A stretch of DNA of 64,000 nt from Bacteroides sp. GM023 (GTDB lineage Bacteria; Bacteroidota; Bacteroidia; Bacteroidales; Bacteroidaceae), in NCBI RefSeq assembly GCF_014750685.1, contig NZ_JAAXGE010000003.1, positions 496,001 to 560,000 on the forward strand. Direction: 5' to 3'. The notes below the pieces were generated by a model. It was not told where the DNA came from. It saw only the letters and a program-made list of their open reading frames with translations, and did not search any database. Positions within the stretch are counted from its first letter, which is position 1. Each line of letters starts with the position of its first letter. Positions 35,753 to 44,172 of this stretch are shown in pieces. Made by a program: the position numbers and the translations under genes.

Positions 35753-36562
35753 ATGAAAATAAAGTATTTGCTAATGTGTGCAGGGATGTTTATTACTGTC
35801 CTGCACTCACAGGGACAGGAAAAGATAACGGATAGAATTGCTCCTCCGTCGGGTTATGCCAGGGAGGTTTGCCCCGACAATTCGTTTACAGCTTATTTGC
35901 GTAATTTGCCTTTATTGCCTAAAGGCAGCAAAGTGTTACTATACAATGGAAGAGAAAAAGGGAATCAGGCAGCTGCATTTGCGGTTGTGAATATGGAGAT
36001 AGGTAATCGTGATTTGCAGCAATGCGCTGATGCGGTGATACGTCTGCGGGCAGAATATCTATGGAAAAATAAAAGGTATGAAGACATAAAGTTCAATTTT
36101 ACTAGTGGATTTACTGCGGAATACAAAAAATGGGCGGAGGGCAACCGAATAAAAGTTAGTGGTAATCATGTTCAATGGTACGCTTCGGGTAAAGGGAAAG
36201 ATTATTCTTATCAGACTTTTCGTAGCTATCTGGATATTGTTTTCATGTATGCAGGAACGGCTTCTTTATCCCGGGAGCTCCCAACTGTACCCTATACTTC
36301 CCTACAACCCGGTGATGTATTTATTAAAGGTGGTTCACCCGGTCATGCCGTTATTGTTATGGATGTTGCTATTCATCCGGCTACCAAGAAGAAAGTATTT
36401 CTCCTGGCACAAAGTTATATGCCTGCCCAACAGATTCATATCCTCGTCAATCCAACCAATCGCAGTCTTTCTCCCTGGTATGAGTTGGCGGAGACCGATA
36501 CAGGGAAACTATACACTCCTGAATGGATTTTTGAAAAGAAAGATCTGAAGCGTTTTAAGTAG
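35753..36562 (+). CDS. DUF4846 family exported protein
   Basis: A 269-residue protein with an N-terminal signal (LLMCAGMFITVLHSQGQ). The body matches DUF4846: APPSGYAREVCPDNSFTAYL, LYNGREKGNQAAAFAVVNM, CADAVIRLRAEYLW and QPGDVFIKGGSPGHAVIVMD, the last recalling NlpC/P60-like Cys-His folds although no catalytic Cys is evident. It is 6 bp after the patatin, implying translation coupling. Function unknown. Confidence 0.85.
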   Translation: MKIKYLLMCAGMFITVLHSQGQEKITDRIAPPSGYAREVCPDNSFTAYLRNLPLLPKGSKVLLYNGREKGNQAAAFAVVNMEIGNRDLQQCADAVIRLRAEYLWKNKRYEDIKFNFTSGFTAEYKKWAEGNRIKVSGNHVQWYASGKGKDYSYQTFRSYLDIVFMYAGTASLSRELPTVPYTSLQPGDVFIKGGSPGHAVIVMDVAIHPATKKKVFLLAQSYMPAQQIHILVNPTNRSLSPWYELAETDTGKLYTPEWIFEKKDLKRFK

Positions 36563-36634
36563 TAGAATAGACATAAACGAAATATAGTAAGGAAATAATC
36601 TTACCTATTTTTATTTGTTTTTCTATCTTTTCCT

Positions 36635-36642
36635 TATCTTTG
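36635..36642 (+). promoter_or_regulatory. -7 box TATCTTTG of the glutamine synthetase promoter
   Basis: TAnnTTTG match 49 bp before the ATG, with TTTG at 36614-36617 (17-bp gap) as a candidate -33 element. Confidence 0.65.
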
Positions 36643-36691
36643 GCGTTCAACAAACCGTTTTTAATCATACAACAACGAAAAACAACCGATT

Positions 36692-38194
36692 ATGAATCAA
36701 GATTTATCAATGAATGCCAACCAATTGGTAGCATTCCTTCAGAAGCCGACTTCTGAATTTACCAAAGCTGACATTATCTCATTTATCCAACAAAAAGATA
36801 TCCGCATGGTTAATTTTATGTACCCTGCGGGAGACGGCCGTCTGAAAACTTTGAACTTTGTTATCAATAACCAGGCTTACCTGGAAGCTATTCTCACTTG
36901 TGGAGAACGGGTAGACGGTTCCAGTCTTTTCTCTTTTATAGAAGCAGGAAGTAGTGACCTTTATGTAATTCCCCGTTTCTGTACTGCATTTGTTGACCCC
37001 TTTGCGGAGATTCCGACTCTGTCCATGCTTTGCTCTTTCTTCAATAAGGACGGAGAACCGCTCGAAAGTGCACCGGAACATACTCTTTACAAAGCAAGCA
37101 AAACCTTTACGGAAGTTACCGGAATGGAATTTCAAGCTATGGGCGAACTGGAATATTATGTAATAGCACCGGATACCGGCATGTTCCAGGCAACCGACCA
37201 ACGCGGTTATCATGAATCAGGCCCTTATGCCAAATTCAATGAGTTCCGTACCCAATGTATGTCTTATATCGCACAGACGGGCGGACAAATAAAGTACGGA
37301 CACTCTGAAGTTGGTAATTTTACCTTGGACGGTTATATCTACGAACAGAATGAAATAGAATTCTTGCCTGTTCCCGTGTCACAGGCAGCAGACCAACTAA
37401 TGATAGCCAAATGGGTAATCCGTAATTTGGGATATAAATATGGATATAATGTGACGTTCGCCCCTAAAATTACAGCAGGTAAAGCAGGTTCGGGCTTGCA
37501 TGTTCATATGCGTATTATGAAGGACGGAAAGAATCAAATGCTGCAGGACGGTGTTTTGTCTGAAACAGCCCGTAAGGCAATTGCCGGAATGATGGTACTT
37601 GCTCCTTCGATTACTGCCTTTGGAAATACGAATCCTACTTCTTACTTCCGCCTTGTCCCTCACCAGGAAGCACCTACCAATGTTTGCTGGGGAGACCGCA
37701 ACCGTTCCGTATTAGTGCGTGTTCCCCTGGGCTGGGCTGCCAAGACGGATATGTGTACATTAGCAAATCCATTAGAAGCTGAAAGCCATTTCGACACCAG
37801 TCAGAAGCAGACTGTGGAAATGCGTTCGCCGGATGGTTCGGCAGATTTATATCAACTGTTGGCTGGTTTGGCTGTTGCCTGCCGTCATGGTTTTGAAATA
37901 GGAAATGCATTGGATATTGCCCGGGAAACATATGTGAACGTGAATATCCATCAAAAGGAGAATGAAGATAAACTGAAAGTATTGGCACAATTGCCGGATA
38001 GCTGCGAAGCTTCTGCCGACTGCCTGCAACAGCAAAGAGCAATCTTTGAACAATATAATGTATTTAGTCCGGCAATGATTGACGGTATTATCCGCAGACT
38101 TCGCAGTTATGAAGATAAGACGCTGCGTGCTGATTTGGAAGGAAAGTCACAAGAAATGTTGGATTTGGTACATAAGTATTTCCATTGTGGATAA
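36692..38194 (+). CDS. Glutamine synthetase (type I-like)
   Basis: A 500-residue glutamine synthetase family enzyme that would make glutamine from glutamate, ammonia and ATP. Visible parts are the N-terminal beta-grasp region (FMYPAGDGRLKTLNFV), the metal site region MGELEYYVIAP, GHSEVGNFTLDGYIYEQNEI, the ATP/Glu site GKAGSGLHVHM and the arginine loop NRSVLVRVPLGW. It is distinct from the long GSIII type common in Bacteroides. No adenylylation site was identified with confidence. It has its own promoter and terminator. Confidence 0.9.
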   Translation: MNQDLSMNANQLVAFLQKPTSEFTKADIISFIQQKDIRMVNFMYPAGDGRLKTLNFVINNQAYLEAILTCGERVDGSSLFSFIEAGSSDLYVIPRFCTAFVDPFAEIPTLSMLCSFFNKDGEPLESAPEHTLYKASKTFTEVTGMEFQAMGELEYYVIAPDTGMFQATDQRGYHESGPYAKFNEFRTQCMSYIAQTGGQIKYGHSEVGNFTLDGYIYEQNEIEFLPVPVSQAADQLMIAKWVIRNLGYKYGYNVTFAPKITAGKAGSGLHVHMRIMKDGKNQMLQDGVLSETARKAIAGMMVLAPSITAFGNTNPTSYFRLVPHQEAPTNVCWGDRNRSVLVRVPLGWAAKTDMCTLANPLEAESHFDTSQKQTVEMRSPDGSADLYQLLAGLAVACRHGFEIGNALDIARETYVNVNIHQKENEDKLKVLAQLPDSCEASADCLQQQRAIFEQYNVFSPAMIDGIIRRLRSYEDKTLRADLEGKSQEMLDLVHKYFHCG

Positions 38195-38214
38195 TTAAAA
38201 AATGGAATATAAAT

Positions 38215-38248
38215 AAAAGACTATCTTGCTTTGGGAAGGTAGTCTTTT
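38215..38248. terminator. Bidirectional terminator after glutamine synthetase
   Basis: AAAAGACTATCTT (38215-38227) pairs with AAGGTAGTCTTTT (38236-38248), followed by T-run. It separates the synthetase gene from the convergent membrane-protein gene whose stop is at 38254. Confidence 0.87.
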
Positions 38249-38253
38249 TTGCT

Positions 38254-38673
38254 TTATTTCTTGGATACGAACCATTTTCTGAAGATTTTAGGTAAAACAA
38301 ACAAATCTGTAATTAGAAAAAGGATACCAATGACGATTAGAATAATATATAAGAATCTTTTATGTTCGATTGCAGGAATTACAGAATCGTTTACTGAATT
38401 ATGCGTAATAATAAGTCCACAGCTACCGGCAATAATAAGCCCGACACTTACTGAAAAGACTGTTATGAGAACTACTCTTCTGATAAATCTTTGATTTCCC
38501 ATCTCCGCAACCATTCTTCTTGTGTTTATTTGATAGAGCAAAGTTAGAATAAAAAAGCAGATAACAAGAAATGGAGTCACAAATTCTTCGTTTCGTATAT
38601 TGAAAACCGTGTTTGGTCTACAAATTCCTGATACAGATTGGTAAAGCTCTATTTTTGCTTCATTCAAATTCAA
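38254..38673 (-). CDS. Small three-segment membrane protein, start uncertain
   Basis: Up to 139 residues with three hydrophobic segments (TPFLVICFFILTLLYQI, VVLITVFSVSVGLIIAGSCG, FLYIILIVIGILFLITDLF) and a basic C-terminus. No family is recognised. The longest frame starts at TTG 38673, only 15 bp from the start of the divergent gene at 38688. The real start may lie further in; no ATG precedes the first segment. Lower confidence for the 5' end than for the gene itself. Confidence 0.6.
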   Translation of the reverse strand: MNLNEAKIELYQSVSGICRPNTVFNIRNEEFVTPFLVICFFILTLLYQINTRRMVAEMGNQRFIRRVVLITVFSVSVGLIIAGSCGLIITHNSVNDSVIPAIEHKRFLYIILIVIGILFLITDLFVLPKIFRKWFVSKK

Positions 38674-38687
38674 AAACAGATAAAAGA

Positions 38688-39584
38688 ATGAAGTCTATTT
38701 TATTAAGTATGTTCGCCTTGCTTTTATTACTATCTGAAAATATGCAGGCACAGATAACGATTAAGACAGGGTATATATCTTCTTCGCAATATAAGGATGA
38801 GGATGGGCAGAAAACGGGTGGGAAAGGAGATATGCGATTTGTGGAAGGTGGCATCAATATCCCTGTCTCGCAGAAAATGAATGAGAGAAATCAGCCTACG
38901 GTTTGGATGATTTCGGCCGGAGCAGGCTATACATCTATGAACAATAAAAATCTCCAATCCTACATAGATGTAGATCAAATAATAAACATGCAGTTGAATG
39001 TGACCAATATCCGTCCGATTAGTAAGAGATGGCTGTTACTGACTACGATTGGTGCAGGAGTCTATACAACTTCCGATGTGAAACTGAAAAATATTCTTGG
39101 ACAAGGGGGAGCAGTCTTTATCCGCCAGTTTAAGCCGAACTTGTTTTTAGGGGCGGGATTGGCTATCAATAATACCTTTGGCTATCCGATGCTATTTCCG
39201 GCAATCTATTTCGATTGGAGTACGGAAGGGCGTTATCAGATAAAAGTATCCATGCTGAATGCAATGGAAGTTTCGGCAGGAATGAGAATGAATAAATACC
39301 TGAACCTGAAAGTGGTTGCGGAAATGAACGGTTCACTGGCATTATTGGAAAGAGAAGGGAAGGATGTCGTGTTTTCCCAGCAATTCATTATTGCAGGCTT
39401 GCAGCCGGAAGTGAATTTTGGAAATTCTTTTTCCGTGACCGCTACTGCCGGTGTTTCATGTAGCCGGATTGCTTATTACACCACCCGCACTTTAAAAGCC
39501 TTTTTCAAAGATATGTCCAAAGATGCAGACCCTTATTTCAAACCGGCAGCATATGTTTCGATGGGAATGAAATATAAGTTCTAA
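38688..39584 (+). CDS. Exported outer-membrane beta-barrel-like protein
   Basis: A 298-residue protein starting MKSILLSMFALLLLLSENMQAQ, a clear signal peptide, so ATG 38688 is preferred to the longer frame. The mature part alternates hydrophobic and polar residues and ends in aromatic YVSMGMKYKF, typical of an outer-membrane barrel. No specific family is recognised. It is 23 bp upstream of the two-kinase/LytTR system and probably part of that operon, either as a sensed component or as a target. Confidence 0.82.
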   Translation: MKSILLSMFALLLLLSENMQAQITIKTGYISSSQYKDEDGQKTGGKGDMRFVEGGINIPVSQKMNERNQPTVWMISAGAGYTSMNNKNLQSYIDVDQIINMQLNVTNIRPISKRWLLLTTIGAGVYTTSDVKLKNILGQGGAVFIRQFKPNLFLGAGLAINNTFGYPMLFPAIYFDWSTEGRYQIKVSMLNAMEVSAGMRMNKYLNLKVVAEMNGSLALLEREGKDVVFSQQFIIAGLQPEVNFGNSFSVTATAGVSCSRIAYYTTRTLKAFFKDMSKDADPYFKPAAYVSMGMKYKF

Positions 39585-39607
39585 AAAAGTAGTAACTTTA
39601 TCGCCAG

Positions 39608-40633
39608 ATGTCAGTTAAGATACCCTTATATAGATTACTGAAACAGACAGGCCTATTTCTTATAGTTGCCTTTTTGGTATTCAGAGGCACCTTTGTCGAA
39701 GATAACAGTCTGGGACTGAATCCGGTGACAGGTGTCAACTTGATACTTTCGCTTATACTTTGGGGAATAATTAACCTGCATACTTATTGGCTGATTCCTA
39801 AATATCTCTTTCAAGGACGATACAAAGCATATATTAGTTTTACCATTTCCCTTGTCCTATGCATGCTGTTGGCGCTTTTCATAGCTACCTATATCATGGG
39901 GCAGTATTATACAGTACCCGATAATATCAGAACATTCAATTCAGATTTCTTCTTCTCCCTGTTCCTGAATGCTCTTGCCCTTATCCTTTACTTTTTCGCA
40001 TTTTCCTTCACTCTCTTCTTGCGCCGTTGGGTTTCTTATCATCAGCGCCTGAATGAATTGGAAAACAGTGGGCTTCAAACCGAACTGAATCATTTGAAAG
40101 AACAACTGCAACCTGATTTTCTTTCCAAAATGTTGAATAAAGCCCGTGACCTCTCCCTGGAAGATGCCGACAGGGCATCAGCACTGATTTTTAAACTGAG
40201 CCGTTTGCTCCGCTATCAGTTGTATGAAAGTACACATAAGAAAGTGCTATTAGGTGACGATATGCGTTTTATGACTGATTATCTGGAACTGGAGAAAATA
40301 TGTAATCCTGCCTTCACCTATGAAATCCGAATGGAAAGTAAGGTGGCTTATATACAAATTCCGCCTTTATTATTTGTGCCCATTATAGAATATGCAATTC
40401 AGGAAAGCCTGGATTTAGGAAAAGATATTGCGTTTGAGTTGAAGACGGATAAAGATATGCTACTTTTTGCTTGCACTTATTCTATAAAAGAAAGCACATC
40501 GCGAAAGTCACTTCCTGCTTTTACCAAACTTCAGCATCGGTTGAAACTGTTATATTCGAAAGGGGATTATCTATTGGAGAACCGTTGTGATAACCAATCG
40601 CAGTGTGTCACTGATTTAAAAATTAAATTATGA
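39608..40633 (+). CDS. Degenerate LytS-type sensor kinase (probable pseudokinase)
   Basis: A 341-residue protein with four N-terminal membrane segments and a LytS/His_kinase-type cytoplasmic part. The overall match to the next gene is clear (LNHLKEQLQPDFLSKMLN against LQQLKNQINPHFLFNMLN). However, the phosphoacceptor His is Asp (D170), the N-box Asn is Tyr (Y262 in IIEYAIQE), and the glycine motif GGIGL is missing. It therefore should not autophosphorylate or bind ATP normally. It overlaps the active kinase gene by 4 bp, so a regulatory heterodimer partner is a reasonable inference. Confidence 0.9.
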   Translation: MSVKIPLYRLLKQTGLFLIVAFLVFRGTFVEDNSLGLNPVTGVNLILSLILWGIINLHTYWLIPKYLFQGRYKAYISFTISLVLCMLLALFIATYIMGQYYTVPDNIRTFNSDFFFSLFLNALALILYFFAFSFTLFLRRWVSYHQRLNELENSGLQTELNHLKEQLQPDFLSKMLNKARDLSLEDADRASALIFKLSRLLRYQLYESTHKKVLLGDDMRFMTDYLELEKICNPAFTYEIRMESKVAYIQIPPLLFVPIIEYAIQESLDLGKDIAFELKTDKDMLLFACTYSIKESTSRKSLPAFTKLQHRLKLLYSKGDYLLENRCDNQSQCVTDLKIKL

Positions 40634-41688
40634 AAGATACTTGGAATATATATAATTGGGGGAAGAGCCTGGCCGATAATCGATTCAGGCTTTTGGGACA
40701 TCTGCTATTATTGTTTTTGATACTCTTTCTCGGTTTTCAGAATATCAATGGAAATTTTAATAGAGATGGATTCTTGTATGCATTTGTCGCAAGCACACTA
40801 GTGTTTGCTCTCCCCATTTATTTAAGTATTTATTGGTTGGTTCCCCGCTTTCTGAATAGACATCAACTTATCCATTATTGGATTCTGTTTTTTGTGATAA
40901 TTCTTTTGAGCGTATTGTTGGGGCTTGCGTTCTTGTATCCTCTCCATCAGCACTACGGGATTCATGAATTCAGCTTGCAGGATGGGCGGTCTTTTTCTTT
41001 TTTAAGCTTTATGCATTCCATTCTCACCTTAATGTTGATAGCGAGTGGATGTACCAGTTTCGAGCTTTTCCGACGCTGGATAGTCTCCGGCAGAAAAATA
41101 ATGGAACTGGAGAAAGCTACCAAACAGACGGAATTGCAACAATTAAAGAATCAGATTAATCCCCACTTTCTTTTCAATATGCTGAATAATGCTAATATTC
41201 TAGTGAAAGAAGATGCAGTGGAAGCGTCGCAAATATTAGAAAAGCTAGATGATTTGCTACGATACCAGTTCAATGACAGTGCTCGGAAAGAAGTGTTCTT
41301 AAAGGCAGATATTCAATTTCTTGTCGATTATCTCGAACTGGAAAAAGTGCGGCGGGATCATTTTGAATATCAGGTAACAACGGAAGGTGAACTCGACGAG
41401 GTTTGCGTTCCGCCATTACTCTTTATCCCTTTTGTAGAGAATGCAGTGAAACATAACCCGGACAGCAATAATCTGTCCTATGTACATCTTTATTTTACGG
41501 TACGTGATAATGAATTGCTATTTCGCTGCGAAAACTCCAAACCGCCTGTTCCGGCGGTAAAGAAAGAAGGCGGAATCGGATTAGTCAATATACGGCGCAG
41601 ACTGGATTTGCTTTATGGCCCGAAGTATGTGCTGCAAATAGAAGATAAGGAAACCACTTATAATGTCAACTTACATTTGAACCTATGA
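40630..41688 (+). CDS. LytS-type sensor histidine kinase
   Basis: A 352-residue inner-membrane kinase with four N-terminal membrane segments (about 20-145). The intact His_kinase motif is QINPHFLFNML (H179), the N-box FVENAVKHN (N271) and the glycine box GGIGLVNIRRRL (314-325). It should phosphorylate the LytTR regulator encoded next, whose start overlaps its stop by 4 bp. The paralogous gene just upstream has lost these residues. Signal unknown. Confidence 0.95.
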   Translation: MKDTWNIYNWGKSLADNRFRLLGHLLLLFLILFLGFQNINGNFNRDGFLYAFVASTLVFALPIYLSIYWLVPRFLNRHQLIHYWILFFVIILLSVLLGLAFLYPLHQHYGIHEFSLQDGRSFSFLSFMHSILTLMLIASGCTSFELFRRWIVSGRKIMELEKATKQTELQQLKNQINPHFLFNMLNNANILVKEDAVEASQILEKLDDLLRYQFNDSARKEVFLKADIQFLVDYLELEKVRRDHFEYQVTTEGELDEVCVPPLLFIPFVENAVKHNPDSNNLSYVHLYFTVRDNELLFRCENSKPPVPAVKKEGGIGLVNIRRRLDLLYGPKYVLQIEDKETTYNVNLHLNL

Positions 41689-42404
41689 ATTGTATTATTG
41701 TCGATGACGAGCCGGTAGCTCGCAAAGGAATGAAATCATTGGTGGAGCAGATTCCCCAACTGGTATTGATAGGCAGCTTTAATAATGCCATCGCTGCATC
41801 CGTTTTTATGAACGAACATACGGTCGATTTAGTCTTTCTCGATATTCAGATGCCGGGAGTTACCGGACTGGAATTTGCGCAAAGCATTTCTAAGGACACA
41901 TTGGTTATCTTTACAACAGCCTATGCGGAGTACGCACTTGACAGTTACGATGTGAGCGCTATTGATTACTTAGTCAAGCCCATAGAAATGAATCGTTTCT
42001 TAAAAGCAGTCAACAAAGCCGTCGCATATCATAAACTGCTGTTGTCGGAAACCCCTGAAAGGGTAGAGGAGATTCAGGAAGAATACATCTTCATCAAGTC
42101 TGAACGACGCTATTTCAAGATAAACTTCAGTGATATTCTTTTCATCGAGGGATTGAAAGATTATTCGATTCTTCAGTTGGAAGATCAACGGGTGATAACT
42201 AAGATGAATTTAAAGAATATCCATGAACAACTGCCCGACAAGCAATTTCTCCGGGTAAATAAATCCTATATTGTCAATATCTCCTGTATTGACTCTTTCG
42301 ATACGAATGATATTTTTATCAAGTCCTATGAGATAGGCATAGGCGGAAGTTACAAGAAACTCTTTTTCGACGAGTTTGTGATGAAAAATCTGCCGAAAGA
42401 ATAG
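41685..42404 (+). CDS. LytTR-family response regulator
   Basis: A 239-residue transcription regulator. The receiver has D7/D8, the phosphorylation site D53 (FLDIQMPG), the T-A pair in FTTAYAEYAL and K in YLVKPIE. The C-terminal LytTR DNA-binding domain (about 128-239) has YIFIKSERRYFKI, DILFIEGLKDYSIL and FLRVNKSYIVNISCIDSF. It overlaps the kinase gene by 4 bp. Targets are unknown; the operon's outer-membrane protein is a candidate. Confidence 0.95.
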   Translation: MNCIIVDDEPVARKGMKSLVEQIPQLVLIGSFNNAIAASVFMNEHTVDLVFLDIQMPGVTGLEFAQSISKDTLVIFTTAYAEYALDSYDVSAIDYLVKPIEMNRFLKAVNKAVAYHKLLLSETPERVEEIQEEYIFIKSERRYFKINFSDILFIEGLKDYSILQLEDQRVITKMNLKNIHEQLPDKQFLRVNKSYIVNISCIDSFDTNDIFIKSYEIGIGGSYKKLFFDEFVMKNLPKE

Positions 42405-42670
42405 CACTTCGGTGATTAGCCTGGAAAATCCCTGATAATAGGGGATATGAACGTTAAGTATTGGGCTATTTTCATAAAAAAGATGTTTTGCAAAAAGAAA
42501 AATGGGAGAATATAGTGCAATATATCTAAATAATGCTTTCCTTTGTGCCCAACAACAATAAAGAGGTTTATTGCGATTTGATTATTTTACGTGAATCTTC
42601 TCATTTATTTGAGCATATCCATCTCTAATTTAGATCTTCCCAAAACTTTCTTGTTGAATTATTAATTTTT

Positions 42671-42678
42671 TATATTTG
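42671..42678 (+). promoter_or_regulatory. -7 box TATATTTG directly before the RRM gene
   Basis: Exact TAnnTTTG match ending 6 bp before ATG 42685, with TTG at 42651-42653 as a possible -33 element. If used, the mRNA would have almost no leader. The TTG at 42676 that opens the longer frame is part of this box. Confidence 0.65.
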
Positions 42679-42684
42679 TATTTT

Positions 42685-42930
42685 ATGAATTTGTACATTG
42701 GAAATCTTAGCTATAACGTTAAGGAATCAGACTTGAGAAATGTAATGGAAGAGTATGGAACAGTTGCTTCAGTAAAGTTAATCACAGACCGTGAAACTAG
42801 AAGATCAAAAGGTTTTGCGTTTATCGAAATGCCGGATGATACAGAAGCTAACAATGCTATCAAACAATTGAATGGTGCTGAATATGTAGGTCGTTCAATG
42901 GTAGTAAAAGAAGCTTTGCCAAGAAACTAA
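42685..42930 (+). CDS. RRM-type RNA-binding protein
   Basis: An 81-residue single RNA-recognition-motif protein. RNP2 is NLYIGNLSYNV near the N-terminus and RNP1 is KGFAFIEMP (about 48-56), with aromatic residues in the usual binding positions. Bacteroides encodes several such small RRM proteins that act as global RNA binders. ATG 42685 is chosen because the upstream TTG lies in a promoter box. A strong terminator follows, so it is monocistronic. Confidence 0.93.
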   Translation: MNLYIGNLSYNVKESDLRNVMEEYGTVASVKLITDRETRRSKGFAFIEMPDDTEANNAIKQLNGAEYVGRSMVVKEALPRN

Positions 42931-42958
42931 GACTGGATATACAGCCGATAATAAAGAA

Positions 42959-42991
42959 GGGCGTGTCAGGATAAACTGACACGCCCTTTTT
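42959..42991 (+). terminator. Strong intrinsic terminator after the RRM gene
   Basis: GGGCGTGTCAG (42959-42969) pairs perfectly with CTGACACGCCC (42976-42986), loop GATAAA, then T5. It also sits just past the stop of the convergent 57-residue gene. Confidence 0.93.
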
Positions 42992-43000
42992 CTGTTCCAG

Positions 43001-43174
43001 CTAGTCCTCATTATTATCTTCTTCATCATCCACCAGGTTATTGAGTTCCAGTTCCAGGTCTACCAGTTCTTGTTCCCATAACTTCAGGATATTCTTTGGC
43101 GTATCCTTAGCCGCTTTCTTTATTCTTTCCTGTGCCAGGGATACTTCATGCTCCAATTGCCTACGTCTGCCCAT
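43001..43174 (-). CDS. 57-residue acidic coiled-coil-like protein
   Basis: ATG 43174 to TAG 43001 encodes 57 residues: basic start MGRRRQLEHE, a helical centre rich in heptad-like Leu/Ile (NILKLWEQELVDLELEL) and a very acidic tail (VDDEEDNNED). No family is recognised. Coding is supported by the clean start, strong amphipathic pattern and placement between the sucD gene and the RRM terminator. Such genes are easily missed because of size. Confidence 0.7.
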   Translation of the reverse strand: MGRRRQLEHEVSLAQERIKKAAKDTPKNILKLWEQELVDLELELNNLVDDEEDNNED

Positions 43175-43278
43175 ATTGTTCTAATTTTTAAGTTATGAAA
43201 TAAAAACAAACGAAAGAAAGAAATGGTTCGGCAGAATATGTGACTAAATAAACTGCTGGATAAATGAATGCTTTCTTG

Positions 43279-44139
43279 CTATCTTTTCAGTAATTCTGGT
43301 ATATCCGAAGGTTCTTTCGCTACCCGGATACCGGCAGCTTCCAGTGCTTTGACCTTCTCTTCTGCCGAACCGGAACTTCCTGATATAATGGCTCCCGCAT
43401 GTCCCATCTGTTTTCCCGGAGGAGCGGACTGCCCGGAAATAAATGCCACAACAGGTTTGCTGACATTCTGACGAATATACTCGGCAGCCTGTTCTTCCGC
43501 GTTTCCACCGATCTCTCCAATCAGGACGATAGCTTCTGTTTCCGGATCGTTCTGAAACATCTCCAGTAATTGGAGGAAATGCAGTCCTACGACAGGATCA
43601 CCACCGATGCCGATAGCGGTGGATTGTCCCATGCCATTGGCGGTCAAGTGATATACTATTTCATATGTGAGTGTTCCGCTGCGGCTGATAACTCCAACCT
43701 TTCCTTCCTTGAATACTTGTCCCGGCAGGATGCCAACCATACTTTTTCCCGGAGAAATAAGTCCCGGACAGTTTGGCCCAATCAACATGGCGCCTTTCTC
43801 TTCAACAAACCGGTGCGCTTTAATCACATCCAGTGTAGGAATCCCTTCTGCGATGCAGACAATCAACTGAATACCTGCATCTGCCGCTTCCATGATAGCA
43901 TCCGCCGCAAAACGTGCCGGAACGAAGATGATGGAAGTATTAGCCTGTGTCTGTTCGACAGCTTCATACATGGTGTTGAATACCGGAATACCGTCTACGT
44001 CCGTTCCACCTTTGCCCGGAGAAGTCCCGCCAACTACATTGGTTCCGTATTCTTTCATCTTTTTGGCGTGGAAAAGTCCGTCTCTGCCTGTGATTCCTTG
44101 TACAATCAAGCGAGTGGATTTATCTATTAATATGCTCAT
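43279..44139 (-). CDS. sucD: Succinate-CoA ligase subunit alpha
   Basis: A 286-residue subunit of the enzyme interconverting succinyl-CoA and succinate with ADP or GDP phosphorylation. The CoA-binding Rossmann start ([19 protein letters not shown]), GGTSPGKGG and the phospho-histidine region [12 protein letters not shown] are present. It is 33 bp downstream of sucC in one operon. Bacteroides uses the reductive branch to succinate, so this pair links succinyl-CoA to the propionate/succinate pathway (known biology, inferred here). Confidence 0.95.
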   Translation of the reverse strand: MSILIDKSTRLIVQGITGRDGLFHAKKMKEYGTNVVGGTSPGKGGTDVDGIPVFNTMYEAVEQTQANTSIIFVPARFAADAIMEAADAGIQLIVCIAEGIPTLDVIKAHRFVEEKGAMLIGPNCPGLISPGKSMVGILPGQVFKEGKVGVISRSGTLTYEIVYHLTANGMGQSTAIGIGGDPVVGLHFLQLLEMFQNDPETEAIVLIGEIGGNAEEQAAEYIRQNVSKPVVAFISGQSAPPGKQMGHAGAIISGSSGSAEEKVKALEAAGIRVAKEPSDIPELLKR

Positions 44140-44172
44140 AATTGTTTTACTTTTAAAGTGATTCGTTATGTA

